In this document: positions 33,601 to 41,554 of the stretch, piece after piece
Layout of the letters: each line of letters begins with the position of its first letter
Position numbering within the stretch: the first letter of the stretch is position 1
From: Alphaproteobacteria bacterium
GTDB lineage: Bacteria; Pseudomonadota; Alphaproteobacteria; SHVZ01
Length of the DNA stretch: 44,473 bases
Reading direction: 5' to 3'
Assembly (NCBI GenBank): GCA_016869375.1
Contig: VGEH01000019.1
Coordinates: 1-44,473, forward strand
The notes under the pieces: model-generated
Databases searched by the model: none
The model's input: only the letters and a program-made list of their open reading frames with translations
Told to the model about the DNA's origin: nothing
Translations under genes and position numbers: made by a program

Positions 33601-34415
33601 CCGCCTCTGCCGACCCGACGATCTCGGGCAATGGCCGCTACATCGCCTTCTCCAGCCTGGCGACCGACCTCGTCTCCGGCCAGAGCGCGGGTCAGCTCTA
33701 TGTTGCGGGCAATCCGCTGGTGCCGCCCCTGGCCTCTGGCTGGTGGTGGAGCTCGACCGAGCCGGGTACCGGCTTCGCCATCGAGACTGCCGGCGACCGG
33801 CTGATGATGGGCGCCTTCCTCTACACCGCCGAGGGCGCGCCGATCTGGCACCTGGCGCAGGGCACGCTCGGGACGACGAGCTGGTCGGGGGCGCTCGCGC
33901 TCTACCAGGGCGGCCAGACGCTCACGAGCGCCTACCGCGCACCAAGCCCGGTGGGCACCGTCGGCAATGCCGCGCTGGCGATCTCCTCACATACCGCGGC
34001 AGCGATGTCCGGGGCGCACTCGGCGTCGCTCGAGCGCTACAACTTCGTCTCCGGCGGCGTCGCCGCCGGGGCGCAGCTCGGCGCGCCCGAGTCGGGCTGG
34101 TGGTGGAACGCGGACGAGCCGGGAACCGGCTGGTTCCTCGAGATCCAGTCGAGCTCGCTCTATCTCGCCGGCTTCCTCTACGACGATAGCGGCCAGGCGA
34201 TCTGGGTCACGAGCTCGGGAGCGATGAGCTCGACGCGCGCCTTCTCCGGCACGCTGTCGTGCTGCAGCGGCGGCCAGCCGCTCGGAGGCGCGTACCGTTC
34301 GCCGAGCTGCTCGGGCGACCTCGGAACGCTGACGCTCGCGTTCAGCTCGCCCCTGGCCGCGACGCTGACCCTGCCGTCGGGGCGACAGGTCGCGATCAAG
34401 CGCTACCGGTTCTGA
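30633..34415 (+). CDS. Very large secreted beta-propeller/Ig repeat protein
   Basis: The 1260-residue protein starts with a signal peptide (RILSVLLIAIGLLSGPGGRTADA). Seven SBBP-type repeats of about 60 residues follow (about 30-455), each with a VDGSGNVYLTGTF, LTTPALT and DxFxxKxDSSGT pattern, as expected for one seven-bladed propeller. Next come a bacterial glycine/serine-rich repeat domain with four cysteines (about 458-535), a putative-Ig domain (about 545-690) and a TolB/PD40-like second propeller with ALSxDGxxVxF motifs (about 700-1025). Two C-terminal copies of a SGWWW...EPGTGxxxE domain (about 1035-1260) end the chain. It is exported, probably surface-bound or released; its ligand is unknown. 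ATG 30633 is chosen because an upstream start would spoil the signal peptide. Confidence 0.88.
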   Translation: MSLRILSVLLIAIGLLSGPGGRTADAAITTDWSRIYGTASSGTSFGTVAIDSSGNSYVVGSFGGATLTFGGTTLTRIGTTDGFVVKLDSSGTVLWAKNYGGAGARTHIAWAAVDGSGNVHLTGTVSAASLTTPALTLAGTQDVFALKLDNAGTTTWSRIYGEASASLQAGAVAVDGSGNVYLSGTFSGATLTTPSLTLIGSQDAFLLKLDSSGTVTWARNYGGAGGVLSSNRVSTDGSGNVYLTGTFNDASMTTPAVTLIGTIDVYMLKIDSSGTTNLARGIGGTSGRLISGTIAVDSSQNIHVVGVFDADLTSPALAKIGGSDIFLIKYDTSGTVVLTKNFGGTGALSDYPRVGLDSSGNIYVGGAFNADLTTPALTKIGAGDAFVVKMTSAGSITDAQNYGGASADMRRHGTALAVDSNGVIIVGGATDNSLTTPALTKTGNVDVFIIRAGGPTETLTVTRSGAGSGTVTSSPSGISCGSTCSASFAQGASVTLTAAAASGSTFSGWSGNCSGTSTAASVTMSAARSCTATFAQTVTSGSGPTPTWLGSSGSGQLSFSSVEVTLDSSGNLSATIPAGNFNAADLTFSATLADGSSLPSWLIFDPVTLTFSGTPAASLLAAAGRLARAADTQNADGRWLATPPTKVATRLSITLQVRDRSGQTATVTFPLVVYAQRTATAVVAASVTDAGVSGNGAAAGPALSDDGAAVVFQTAATNLFGADTNTAPDIVRYDVASGRLARFSTGNFTGSIAGPADGWSGAAAISADASTIAFSSDATNIGLPWGNGLRQVWAADATRSRVSTVTPSPTAVSAAADGTLADGLSDNPALSEDGRYVAFESVATNLVSGASDGTRRVYRKDRTTGAILLVGTGRRAAISSDGRYVAFDDGERLYRADLTGGTTLTVTTGTVARMSRDGRYIAYQTAGRVMRADVALGTTETVAADGSSPSISGDGRFVVYVAQGQVQVRDMVAGTTALVSTTTSGSGGNAASADPTISGNGRYIAFSSLATDLVSGQSAGQLYVAGNPLVPPLASGWWWSSTEPGTGFAIETAGDRLMMGAFLYTAEGAPIWHLAQGTLGTTSWSGALALYQGGQTLTSAYRAPSPVGTVGNAALAISSHTAAAMSGAHSASLERYNFVSGGVAAGAQLGAPESGWWWNADEPGTGWFLEIQSSSLYLAGFLYDDSGQAIWVTSSGAMSSTRAFSGTLSCCSGGQPLGGAYRSPSCSGDLGTLTLAFSSPLAATLTLPSGRQVAIKRYRF
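30700..32010 (+). repeat. Seven tandem ~180-base coding repeats (SBBP units)
   Basis: The 5' third of the large secreted gene consists of seven diverged copies of a roughly 174-190 base unit, visible in the DNA through recurring GGAAACGTCTACCT-like and CACGCCGGCGCTGAC-like strings. They encode the blades of one propeller. The copies have diverged enough at third positions that recent expansion is unlikely, except between units 2 and 3, which look closest. Confidence 0.75.
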
Positions 34416-34419
34416 CGGG

Positions 34420-34464
34420 ACCGGAGGACCCTTCTCCCAGAGCCTCGGGGAAGGGTCCTCCGGT
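34420..34464. terminator. Bidirectional terminator between convergent genes
   Basis: ACCGGAGGACCCTTC (34420-34434) is perfectly complementary to 34450-34464, a 15-bp stem extended inward by TCCC/GGG pairing around a short loop. It occupies nearly all of the 57-base gap between the stops of the secreted repeat protein and the solute-binding protein. There is no strong T run on either side, so mRNA protection is an alternative. Confidence 0.75.
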
Positions 34465-34472
34465 ATCGAAAG

Positions 34473-36047
34473 CTACTTCTTCTCGATGTTCCAGAGCACC
34501 AGCTCGGTCGCCGCCGGCACGCCGACCAGGTTGTTGCGCCAAGCCACCGGCTTCAGGAACTGTCCGGTGTTCAGGTAAGGCACCTGATCGTAGTAGCGGG
34601 CCTGCAGCTTCTCGATCACCGCCATCTGCGCCTTCTGGTCAGGAGCGGCGAGGAAGTCGGCGCGCAGCTTCTCGATCTCGGGATCGGTGTACCAGCCGAA
34701 CCAGCCGCCATCGCCGGCGAGCGGCAGGTTGGAGATCGGGCTCGACATCGGGATCCCCGTCCACCAGGTCGGGAAGATGTGCCAGCCCTGCGATCCGGTT
34801 CCGGGCGCGGCCTTGTTGGTGCGCCGGGAGGTCAGCGTCGACCAGTCCATCGCCTGCAGATCGACGTTGAAGCCGGCCTTCTTCAGCGACTCGGCGCCGA
34901 CGATCGCGATGTGATGGATGATCTGCTGGTCGGTCGGATCCATGAGCACGATCGGCTCGTTCTTGTATCCCGCCTCGGCCAGGAGCGCCTTGGCCTTGGC
35001 GTAGTCGGGCTTCATGTAGGGCTCGGCCGCGGCCTTGGTCTCGTAGGGCGAGCCGCAGACGAAGACGGCGAAGCACTCGCGCTCGTATTCGGGATTGCCG
35101 ATCATCGCCGCGAGGAACGCCTTCTGGTCGATCGCCAGGAGAGCGGCCTTGCGCACGCGCGCGTCGTTGAACGGCGGATGCAGATGGTTGAAGCGGAGAT
35201 GGCCTATAGAGCCGAAATTGTCGAGCACCTTGACCGTGATGTTCGGGTCGCGCTTCAGCATCGGCAGCAGGTCGATCGGCGGGATCTCGTAGGCGTCGAC
35301 CTCGCCCTTCAGCAGCGCCTGGGTGGCGATCGCCGTGTCGGGAATGTAGAGCCACTCGACGCGATCGACCTTGGCGACCTTGCCGCCCGAATAGCCGTCG
35401 GACGGCTCGCTGCGCGGCACGTATTTCGGATTCTTCCTGTAGACGACCTTGTTGCCGGGAACCCATTCGTCCTTGGCGAAGATAAAGGGTCCGGAGCCGA
35501 TCGGCTCCTTCACCTGCTCGTCAGGACTGGTCTTGGCGTCCGCCTCGCGCATGATGAAGCAAGGCAGCACCGGGTTGCCCAGGGTCTGGATGACGAGGCC
35601 GAACTTCTTCGCCATCGTCATCTCGAAGGTGAGATCGTCCTTGGCCTCGAGCGAGGCAACATGCGCCATCATGACCTTGCCGTCGCCGGACTTGACCGCC
35701 CAGCGCTTGATCGAGGCAACGGCATCCTTGGCGGTCACCGGCGTGCCGTCGTGCCAGGTCATGCCCTTGCGCAGCGTGAAGCTGTACTTCATGCCGTCCG
35801 GCGCCGCGGTGAACGTGTCCACCATCTGGGGCTTGTAGTTGAACTTGCTGTCCGGAGCGAACAGCACGTCATAGACCATGTAGCCGTGGTTACGGGTGAT
35901 CGCCGCGGTGGTCCAGATCGGGTCGATGTTCTTGAGGTCGGCCTGCGGCACCAGCTTCAAGGTCGACTGCGCCAGCGCCGGCGCCGCCAGCAGCATCGCC
36001 GCGGTAACGATCAGGACCGAGCGCCCGATCAGAGTCGTGAGTTTCAT
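34473..36047 (-). CDS. Family 5 (peptide/opine-type) ABC substrate-binding protein
   Basis: The 524-residue exported protein has a signal peptide ending ALAQS (LIVTAAMLLAAPALAQ) and the SBP_bac_5 layout. Marker segments are LVPQADLKNIDPIWTTAAITRNHGYMVYDVLF, YSFTLRKGMTWHDGTPVTAKDAVASIKRW and IGSGPFIF. Such receptors deliver peptides, nickel, opines or other solutes to an inner-membrane ABC importer. No permease or ATPase genes adjoin it, so it must use components encoded elsewhere. The ATG has a GGGAG box that appears to be enclosed by a hairpin in the leader. It is divergent from an aminotransferase gene. Confidence 0.92.
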   Translation of the reverse strand: MKLTTLIGRSVLIVTAAMLLAAPALAQSTLKLVPQADLKNIDPIWTTAAITRNHGYMVYDVLFAPDSKFNYKPQMVDTFTAAPDGMKYSFTLRKGMTWHDGTPVTAKDAVASIKRWAVKSGDGKVMMAHVASLEAKDDLTFEMTMAKKFGLVIQTLGNPVLPCFIMREADAKTSPDEQVKEPIGSGPFIFAKDEWVPGNKVVYRKNPKYVPRSEPSDGYSGGKVAKVDRVEWLYIPDTAIATQALLKGEVDAYEIPPIDLLPMLKRDPNITVKVLDNFGSIGHLRFNHLHPPFNDARVRKAALLAIDQKAFLAAMIGNPEYERECFAVFVCGSPYETKAAAEPYMKPDYAKAKALLAEAGYKNEPIVLMDPTDQQIIHHIAIVGAESLKKAGFNVDLQAMDWSTLTSRRTNKAAPGTGSQGWHIFPTWWTGIPMSSPISNLPLAGDGGWFGWYTDPEIEKLRADFLAAPDQKAQMAVIEKLQARYYDQVPYLNTGQFLKPVAWRNNLVGVPAATELVLWNIEKK

Positions 36048-36090
36048 CGGTAGCTCCCTGTTTTCTTCGTTGCGACAAGGGGACGCTACC
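36048..36090 (-). promoter_or_regulatory. Leader hairpin covering the ribosome-binding site
   Basis: In the minus-strand transcript GGTAGC-G-TCCC (36090-36080) can pair with GGGAGCTACC (36058-36049), leaving one bulged G and a loop of about 21 bases. The GGGAG Shine-Dalgarno of the solute-binding protein is entirely within the 3' arm, one base before ATG. This would limit initiation unless the stem is opened. Chance pairing cannot be excluded. Confidence 0.45.
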
Positions 36091-36177
36091 ACCATGCCTC
36101 CGGCGCGTAAACTCCGCCCTTCCCGCGGCCCCTCCGGACCGCCATAATCCGCGCATCCGCCCCTCAGGAGTCCGCCC

Positions 36178-37503
36178 ATGACCGCGCAGGCGCTGCCGAA
36201 CGACCTCGAACCCTTCTGGATGCCGTTCACGGCGAACCGCCACTTCAAGAAGGCGCCGCGTCTCCTCGCCGAGGCGAAGGACATGCACTACTCCACGCCC
36301 GAGGGCCGCAAGATCCTGGACGCCACCGCCGGTCTCTGGTGCGTGAATGCCGGCCATGGGCGTGAGAAGATCGTCAAGGCCGTCCAGGCGCAGGTCGCCA
36401 AGCTCGACTTCGCGCCGTCCTTCAACGTCGGCCACCCGATCGCCTTCGAGCTGGCGGCGCGGCTCACCTCGATGGTGCCGGGCTACAGCCAGGTCTTCTA
36501 TACGAACTCAGGATCCGAGTCGGTCGACACTGCGCTCAAGATCGCCCTCGCCTATCAGCGCGCCATCGGCCAGGGCACGCGCACGCGCCTGATCGGCCGC
36601 GAGCGGGGATATCACGGCGTCGGCTTCGGCGGCATGTCGGTCGGCGGCATGGTCGCCAACCGCAAGATCTGGGGACCGTCGATGCTGAACGGCGTCGACC
36701 ACATCCGACACACCCACGAGCCCGAGAAGAACGCCTTCTCGAAGGGCCAGCCCGAATGGGGCGCGCATCTCGCCGACGATCTCGAGCGGCTGGTAGCGCT
36801 GCATGACGCGTCCACCATCGCCGCCGTCATCGTCGAGCCGGTCGCCGGATCGACGGGCGTGCTGGTGCCGCCGAAGGGCTACCTGCAGCGCCTGCGGCAG
36901 ATCTGCGACAAGCACGGCATCCTGCTGATCTTCGACGAGGTCATCACCGGCTTCGGTCGCCTGGGATCCAGCTTCGCCACCGAGCATTTCGGCGTGAAGC
37001 CCGACCTCTTCACCACCGCCAAGGGCATCAGCAACGCGACCATCCCGATGGGCGCCGTGTTCTGCCGCAAGGGCATCTACGACGCCTTCATGAACGGTCC
37101 GGAAGGCATGATCGAGGTATTCCACGGCTACACCTACTCCGCTCATCCGGTCGCCTGCGCGGCGGCGCTCGCCACCCTCGACATCTACCGCGAGGAGGGC
37201 CTGTTCGAGCGCGCCGCCGAGCTCTCGCCCTACTGGCAGGAGGCGGTCCACAGCATGAAGGGCCTGCCGAACGTCATCGACATCCGCAACTGCGGGCTCA
37301 CCGCCGGCGTCGAGCTGGCGCCGCGTCCGAACGCGCCGCCCACCTCGCGCGGCATGGATGCGCATCTGAAGGCGTTCGAGAAGGGCGTGATGGTCCGCTT
37401 CTCCGGCGAGACCATCTGCATGTCGCCGCCGCTGATCATCTCGAAGGGGCAGATCGACCAGATCGTCGACACCGTCACCGACGTCATCAAGACCATCCAC
37501 TAG
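36178..37503 (+). CDS. Beta-alanine:pyruvate-type omega aminotransferase
   Basis: The 441-residue protein is a class III PLP aminotransferase. The cofactor lysine is K282 in TTAKGISNA, with D253 in IFDEVITGFGR. The start LEPFWMPFTANRHFKKAPRLL and the segment ATAGLWCVNAGHGREKIVKAV are characteristic of omega-amino-acid:pyruvate aminotransferases, which convert beta-alanine or other terminal amines to semialdehydes while making alanine. The gene has a CAGGAG ribosome-binding site and is divergent from the solute-binding protein, which may import an amine or peptide it helps to break down. A strong terminator follows the stop. Confidence 0.92.
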   Translation: MTAQALPNDLEPFWMPFTANRHFKKAPRLLAEAKDMHYSTPEGRKILDATAGLWCVNAGHGREKIVKAVQAQVAKLDFAPSFNVGHPIAFELAARLTSMVPGYSQVFYTNSGSESVDTALKIALAYQRAIGQGTRTRLIGRERGYHGVGFGGMSVGGMVANRKIWGPSMLNGVDHIRHTHEPEKNAFSKGQPEWGAHLADDLERLVALHDASTIAAVIVEPVAGSTGVLVPPKGYLQRLRQICDKHGILLIFDEVITGFGRLGSSFATEHFGVKPDLFTTAKGISNATIPMGAVFCRKGIYDAFMNGPEGMIEVFHGYTYSAHPVACAAALATLDIYREEGLFERAAELSPYWQEAVHSMKGLPNVIDIRNCGLTAGVELAPRPNAPPTSRGMDAHLKAFEKGVMVRFSGETICMSPPLIISKGQIDQIVDTVTDVIKTIH

Positions 37504-37518
37504 CCTTGACGTGGACGA

Positions 37519-37553
37519 GGCCCTCTCCCCCCGGGGAGAGGGCCTTTTCTTTT
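37519..37553 (+). terminator. Rho-independent terminator of the aminotransferase gene
   Basis: GGCCCTCTCCCC (37519-37530) pairs perfectly with GGGGAGAGGGCC (37533-37544) and is followed by TTTTCTTTT. The stem is 12 bp with a two-base spacer that would open to a normal loop. It also lies just past the convergent phosphodiesterase stop. Confidence 0.9.
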
Positions 37554-37555
37554 GC

Positions 37556-38362
37556 TCAGTTCTTCTTCGGGGGAAAGGGCTGCGCCGGCGCGCGCGGATC
37601 GACCTGGGTCAGGTGGCTGACGATGCCGCCATCCTGCCAGAGATAGAACCCGACGAAGGGCGGCGTCTCCGCCCAGCCCCAGATGCCGCCATGGTTGATG
37701 TTGAGCAGGATCTCCGGCGCCGTCGCCGGATTCGTGCTCACCACCGTGCCGTTCCAGCGCCGCGTCGTGGCACGATGCAGATGGCCGCAGACGACGCGCT
37801 CGACCTGCGGATGCTTCCTGACGATCTCGCCCATCGCCTCGCCGCCGACGCAGCCGTAATTGTCCATCTGAACGATGCCGACCGAATAAGGCGGGTGATG
37901 CATGAAGACGAGCGTCGGCGTGTCCTTGTCCTCGCTCAGGCGCGCATCGAGCCAGGCGAGGCGCTCCGGGCACATGAGACCGGTGACCTTGCCCGGATCC
38001 AGCGTGTCGAGCCCGATGAGGCGCACCGGATGCCCCTCGACGACATAGTGGAGGAATCCCGATTTCGGCAGGTAGGCGTGGTCGCCATAGACAGCGCGCA
38101 GATTATCGCGGTGATCGTGATTCCCCGGGATCAGGTAGACCGGGATCTCGAGCCGGTCGAGGACGCGGCGGAGGTTGCGGTATTCCTCCGCCTTGCCGAA
38201 ATCGACGAGGTCGCCGGTCGCCAGCACCATGTCCGGGCGCGGCCTGAAGTCGTTCAGGAACGCGACCGTCCGCTCCAGCCGCTCCGCGGTATCGATCTTG
38301 TCCATGAAGGCGAGCTCGCCCTCGGTGCGGAGATGGAGGTCGGTGATATGCGCGATCAACAT
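37556..38362 (-). CDS. cpdA: CpdA-like metallophosphoesterase
   Basis: The 268-residue protein is a calcineurin-type dinuclear metal phosphodiesterase with every family motif: TDLHL (about 7-11), GDLVDFG, GNHDHRD, MHHPPY and GHLHR. This set in a stand-alone cytoplasmic protein of this length is typical of 3',5'-cyclic AMP phosphodiesterase CpdA, which would lower cAMP. Other cyclic or phospho-diester substrates are possible. It is convergent with the aminotransferase and divergent from the lipoprotein gene across about 98 bases. Confidence 0.85.
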   Translation of the reverse strand: MLIAHITDLHLRTEGELAFMDKIDTAERLERTVAFLNDFRPRPDMVLATGDLVDFGKAEEYRNLRRVLDRLEIPVYLIPGNHDHRDNLRAVYGDHAYLPKSGFLHYVVEGHPVRLIGLDTLDPGKVTGLMCPERLAWLDARLSEDKDTPTLVFMHHPPYSVGIVQMDNYGCVGGEAMGEIVRKHPQVERVVCGHLHRATTRRWNGTVVSTNPATAPEILLNINHGGIWGWAETPPFVGFYLWQDGGIVSHLTQVDPRAPAQPFPPKKN

Positions 38363-38460
38363 GAGGCTGGCCCGGCCCTTGCAGTTGAAAGGGAGAAATC
38401 TCGACCGGCACTATATCAAGCGTGTGCCGGACGTCCCAGGCTTGCCCGGAGCGACCGCCG

Positions 38461-38850
38461 ATGACGCCCTTCCTGCGCCCTGTCCTTCTGGTCGTGCCGC
38501 TGCTCGCGCTCGCCGGCTGCTACGGCAACCCGGTCTCCCGCCATTTCGAATGGCAGAGGCACCAGGAGACGGTGGAGTTCGCGCCGGAGCCGCTCTACTG
38601 CTACAAGACGCTGGCCCAGGTCGACTGCTACGCCCAGCCGCTCGACCGCCGCGAAACCAACCGCATCGCCAATTACTACGGCCCTGCCCCGGGCCGCGCC
38701 GTGATGGTCGTGCCGCCGCCGATGCCTCAGGAAAAGGTCGGCAACGTCGTCGATCACCCGCCGCTGATGGTGCCGCGCGAGAAGGTCGAGTCCGAGCCGC
38801 TGCAGCTCGTCCCGAAGCCGAAGGCGCCGACCGAGAACGGCAACGACTGA
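38461..38850 (+). CDS. Small predicted lipoprotein
   Basis: The 129-residue protein has a lipoprotein signal peptide with lipobox LALAGC (Cys20), so it should be lipid-anchored. The mature part is rich in proline and charged residues, with a conserved-looking EPLYCYKTLAQVDCYAQPL segment containing two cysteines, then a disordered C-terminus. I do not recognise a function; similar small lipoproteins are common in alphaproteobacteria. The aspartate after Cys is absent, so sorting to the outer membrane is expected. ATG 38461 is preferred because it gives a standard signal peptide. Confidence 0.8.
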   Translation: MTPFLRPVLLVVPLLALAGCYGNPVSRHFEWQRHQETVEFAPEPLYCYKTLAQVDCYAQPLDRRETNRIANYYGPAPGRAVMVVPPPMPQEKVGNVVDHPPLMVPREKVESEPLQLVPKPKAPTENGND

Positions 38851-38891
38851 ACTTCTGGCGCCGCCGCCTTCCGGTCGGCTATGACCGGCAC

Positions 38892-39479
38892 ATGAACACC
38901 GGGACGAATTTGCCGGGCGGCACGGCATTTCTTGCCGGCCCGGTCCGCCGTGTCCTGTCGCGACACCCGTCCGGGTTGGCGACGCGCGCCGGCGTCTTCC
39001 TCGATCGCGACGGCGTGCTCAACCGCGATCTCAACTACGTCCATTCGCACGATCGCTTCGTGCCCGTGCCCGGCTCCGCCGAGGCGATCGCGTGGCTCAA
39101 CGCGCAGGGACGCAAGGTCGTCTTCGTCACCAACCAGGCGGGCATCGGGCGTGGCTACTACTCCGAAGAGCAGTTCGCCGCCTTCACCCGCTGGATCGAG
39201 GACTGGCTGGCCGAGCGCGGCGCGCATATCGAAGCGACGTTCTACTGCCCGCACCATCCGACCGCCGGCCGGGGCGCCTATCTCGGCAGCTGCGGCTGCC
39301 GCAAGCCCGAGCCGGGCATGATCCGCGCCGGGCTCGCCGAGTTCGATCTCGATCCCGGGCAATGCTTCCTGGTCGGCGATCAGAAGACCGACATCGGCGC
39401 GGCGGAAGCCGCCGGCATTCCCGGCCATCTCTTCGACGGCGGCAACCTGCTCGGCTTCGTCCAGTCGCTGATGCGCTGA
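38892..39479 (+). CDS. gmhB: D-glycero-D-manno-heptose-1,7-bisphosphate 7-phosphatase
   Basis: The 195-residue protein is a HAD phosphatase of the GmhB/histidinol-phosphatase type. The nucleophile motif is FLDRDGVLN, followed by FVTNQAGIGRG, the substrate loop with zinc ligands FYCPHHP and SCGCRKP, and acid motif VGDQKTDIGAA. The zinc site with cysteines and histidine separates GmhB and HisB-N from other HADs. It removes the 7-phosphate in heptose synthesis for LPS core. The nearby heptosyltransferase on the opposite strand supports this over histidine synthesis. About 30 residues precede the core, so a later start is possible. Confidence 0.9.
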   Translation: MNTGTNLPGGTAFLAGPVRRVLSRHPSGLATRAGVFLDRDGVLNRDLNYVHSHDRFVPVPGSAEAIAWLNAQGRKVVFVTNQAGIGRGYYSEEQFAAFTRWIEDWLAERGAHIEATFYCPHHPTAGRGAYLGSCGCRKPEPGMIRAGLAEFDLDPGQCFLVGDQKTDIGAAEAAGIPGHLFDGGNLLGFVQSLMR

Positions 39480-40523
39480 TCAGGCGGCCTTGCGGCGCTC
39501 CGCCAGCATCCGCTCGAACAGCGCCTTGTAGCTTGCGACGACGGCGCGCTCGGTGAATTCGGCTTCGTAGCGCAGCCGCCCATTGGCGACGATGCGGGCG
39601 CGCAGGTCGCCGTCATCGAGGACGCGGCGGATCGCGGTCGCGAGCGCCGCCACATCGTCGATCGGCACCAAAAGGCCGTCCTCGCCGTCGCGGATCAGCG
39701 CGCCGGGACCGGCGGAGCGCGTCGCCACCAGCGGCACGCGTGCGGCCCACGCCTCGATCGAGACGATGCCGAAGGGCTCGTAGCGCGAGGGGAAGACGCA
39801 GAGATCGGCGGTCGCCATCAGGTCGAGGCGATCGTTGCGCCAGCCAAGCAGCTTTACACGGTCCGAGAGGCGAAGGCGCCCGATCTGCGCTTCGAGCGGA
39901 GCGCGAAGCTCCCCCTCGCCCGCGATCCAGAGCTGCGCGTCGGGGATCTGCACCATGGCATCGATCAGCACGTCGAAGGCCTTGGCCTCATGCAAGCGGC
40001 CGAGCGCCAGCAACAACGGCGCGCCGTCGCGGCTGCCGAGCGCCGTGCGGTCGAGGCGGTACCCCTTCCCGTCCGGCGCATAGGCGCGAAGGATGTGCGC
40101 ACGCTCCGGCGCCCAGCCTTCCTTGACGATATGCTGGCGCATGTCGGCGCTCATGCCGGCGAGGTGATCGCAATGCCGGTAGTATTTGAGATCGTAAAAG
40201 CCGCCGAGCCAGCCGAGATTCACATGCGGGCCGCGCTTGAGGAAGCTCGCAGCGCGCCGCATCCAGCCCATGACGATGTCGGGGCGAAAATCGGCAACGG
40301 CGCTGCCGAGCCCCATCCTGGTGCGGAAGTCGATCCAGCGCGCGCCGAAAGGAAGCTCGATCGGATCGACGCCGGCGCCCCTCAGCAAGGCCGCGCGCGC
40401 CGCGTCGCGGCGTATAACCACGCGCTGCTCGATGCCGGCGCGATGCAGACCCAGCACGGTGTCGACGAAGCAGGTCTCGGCGCCGCCATGAGGCGCGCCG
40501 GCCATCACCTGCAGGACACGCAT
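39480..40523 (-). CDS. GT4-family glycosyltransferase
   Basis: The 347-residue protein is a GT-B glycosyltransferase. The N-terminus MRVLQVMAGAPHGGAETCF contains the family's glycine-rich acceptor loop; LLLALGRLHEAKAFDVLIDA and WIAGEGELRAPLE lead into the donor domain, and the E-x7-E motif is within FPSRYEPFGIVSIEAWAA. It probably transfers a sugar during LPS core or exopolysaccharide assembly. ATG 40523 overlaps the stop of the upstream glycosyltransferase by one base (TGATG). A much longer in-frame extension is only antisense readthrough of that gene. Confidence 0.9.
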   Translation of the reverse strand: MRVLQVMAGAPHGGAETCFVDTVLGLHRAGIEQRVVIRRDAARAALLRGAGVDPIELPFGARWIDFRTRMGLGSAVADFRPDIVMGWMRRAASFLKRGPHVNLGWLGGFYDLKYYRHCDHLAGMSADMRQHIVKEGWAPERAHILRAYAPDGKGYRLDRTALGSRDGAPLLLALGRLHEAKAFDVLIDAMVQIPDAQLWIAGEGELRAPLEAQIGRLRLSDRVKLLGWRNDRLDLMATADLCVFPSRYEPFGIVSIEAWAARVPLVATRSAGPGALIRDGEDGLLVPIDDVAALATAIRRVLDDGDLRARIVANGRLRYEAEFTERAVVASYKALFERMLAERRKAA

Positions 40524-41554
40524 CAGATCAGCTTCTCGAAAGCCGTCGCGGCCTCGTCCCAGCCCCATGCGCGCTGGCGCACCAGGGCGTTCATGCTCAT
40601 CTGCCGCCAGAGGCGGTCGTCGGTGAGCAATGCCAGCGTCTTGTCGGCGAACAGACGCTCGTCGCCTTCGACGAAGCCGGTCTCGCCGTCGGCGACCCGC
40701 TCGGCCATGCAGCCGAAGGGACCGACCACGGCGGGAAGCCCCGTCGCCTGCGCCTCGGCCACGGCGAAGCAGAAAGTCTCTTCCTTGTCGCCGCGATAGA
40801 CCAGCACGCGCGCCGCCCGCATCTCGTCGGCCAGCACGGATTTCGACACCGGCGCGCGCAGCACGATGCCTCGATCGGCGAGCTGGCGCGCATATTCGAG
40901 GATCGGCTCCATCTCCTTCGCCTTGGCCGCGCCATAGGCGCCGTAGGTCGACGGGCCAGAGAAGACGTGAAGCTCGGCTGTCGGCAGGCGCGGATGGATA
41001 TGGCGCGCCCATAGCGTCATCAGCCAGTCGAGCCCGCGCATCGGATTGGAGATGAACAGCGCCCGCGGCGGTGGCGGCTCGTCCGTCGTCTCGTTCTCGA
41101 GAAAGCTCGAGGAGACGCCGAGCGGAATGACGACGCGGCCGCCATCCGGCGCCCAGGCCGGATAGGTGCCCGCGTGATAGAGCGAGGTGAAAACCACGAC
41201 CGGCTTGAGCCGGAACAGCTTCGAGAGATAGCGCCACTTGAGCAGATAGCGCGCCGGGTTCTGGATCCAGAACAGGCGGCGCCGCGCCCGCGGCACCATC
41301 GGCAGCAGATTATGCGCGCGATAGGCGATGTAGAGATCGGCCGATTGCGGCACGCCGGCATCGAGCGAGTCCCAGTCGACGCCTTCCTCGCGCACCGGCT
41401 CGGTGCAACGGTTGCGCACGGTGACGTCATGGCCGCGGCGCGCCAGCGCATAGGCAAGATGCGTGAACGCGGTCTCGGAACCGCCGAGCGGACCTTGGCT
41501 GACGCTCCGCGCATTGAAGCGGACGCCGTCGTCGGTCATGACGATATGGGCCAT
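40523..41554 (-). CDS. Glycosyltransferase (GT4-like)
   Basis: The 343-residue protein has a GT-B fold: an N-terminal lobe starting MAHIVMTDDGVRFNARSVSQGPLGGSETAF, with the GGSE acceptor loop, and a C-terminal lobe with ALFISNPMRGLDWLM, ELHVFSGPSTYG and an E-x7-E-type segment EETFCFAVAEAQATGLPAVVG. The substrate sugar is unknown. It is joined by TGATG overlaps to a heptosyltransferase before it and another GT4 gene after it, so all three are probably made together. Confidence 0.87.
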   Translation of the reverse strand: MAHIVMTDDGVRFNARSVSQGPLGGSETAFTHLAYALARRGHDVTVRNRCTEPVREEGVDWDSLDAGVPQSADLYIAYRAHNLLPMVPRARRRLFWIQNPARYLLKWRYLSKLFRLKPVVVFTSLYHAGTYPAWAPDGGRVVIPLGVSSSFLENETTDEPPPPRALFISNPMRGLDWLMTLWARHIHPRLPTAELHVFSGPSTYGAYGAAKAKEMEPILEYARQLADRGIVLRAPVSKSVLADEMRAARVLVYRGDKEETFCFAVAEAQATGLPAVVGPFGCMAERVADGETGFVEGDERLFADKTLALLTDDRLWRQMSMNALVRQRAWGWDEAATAFEKLI

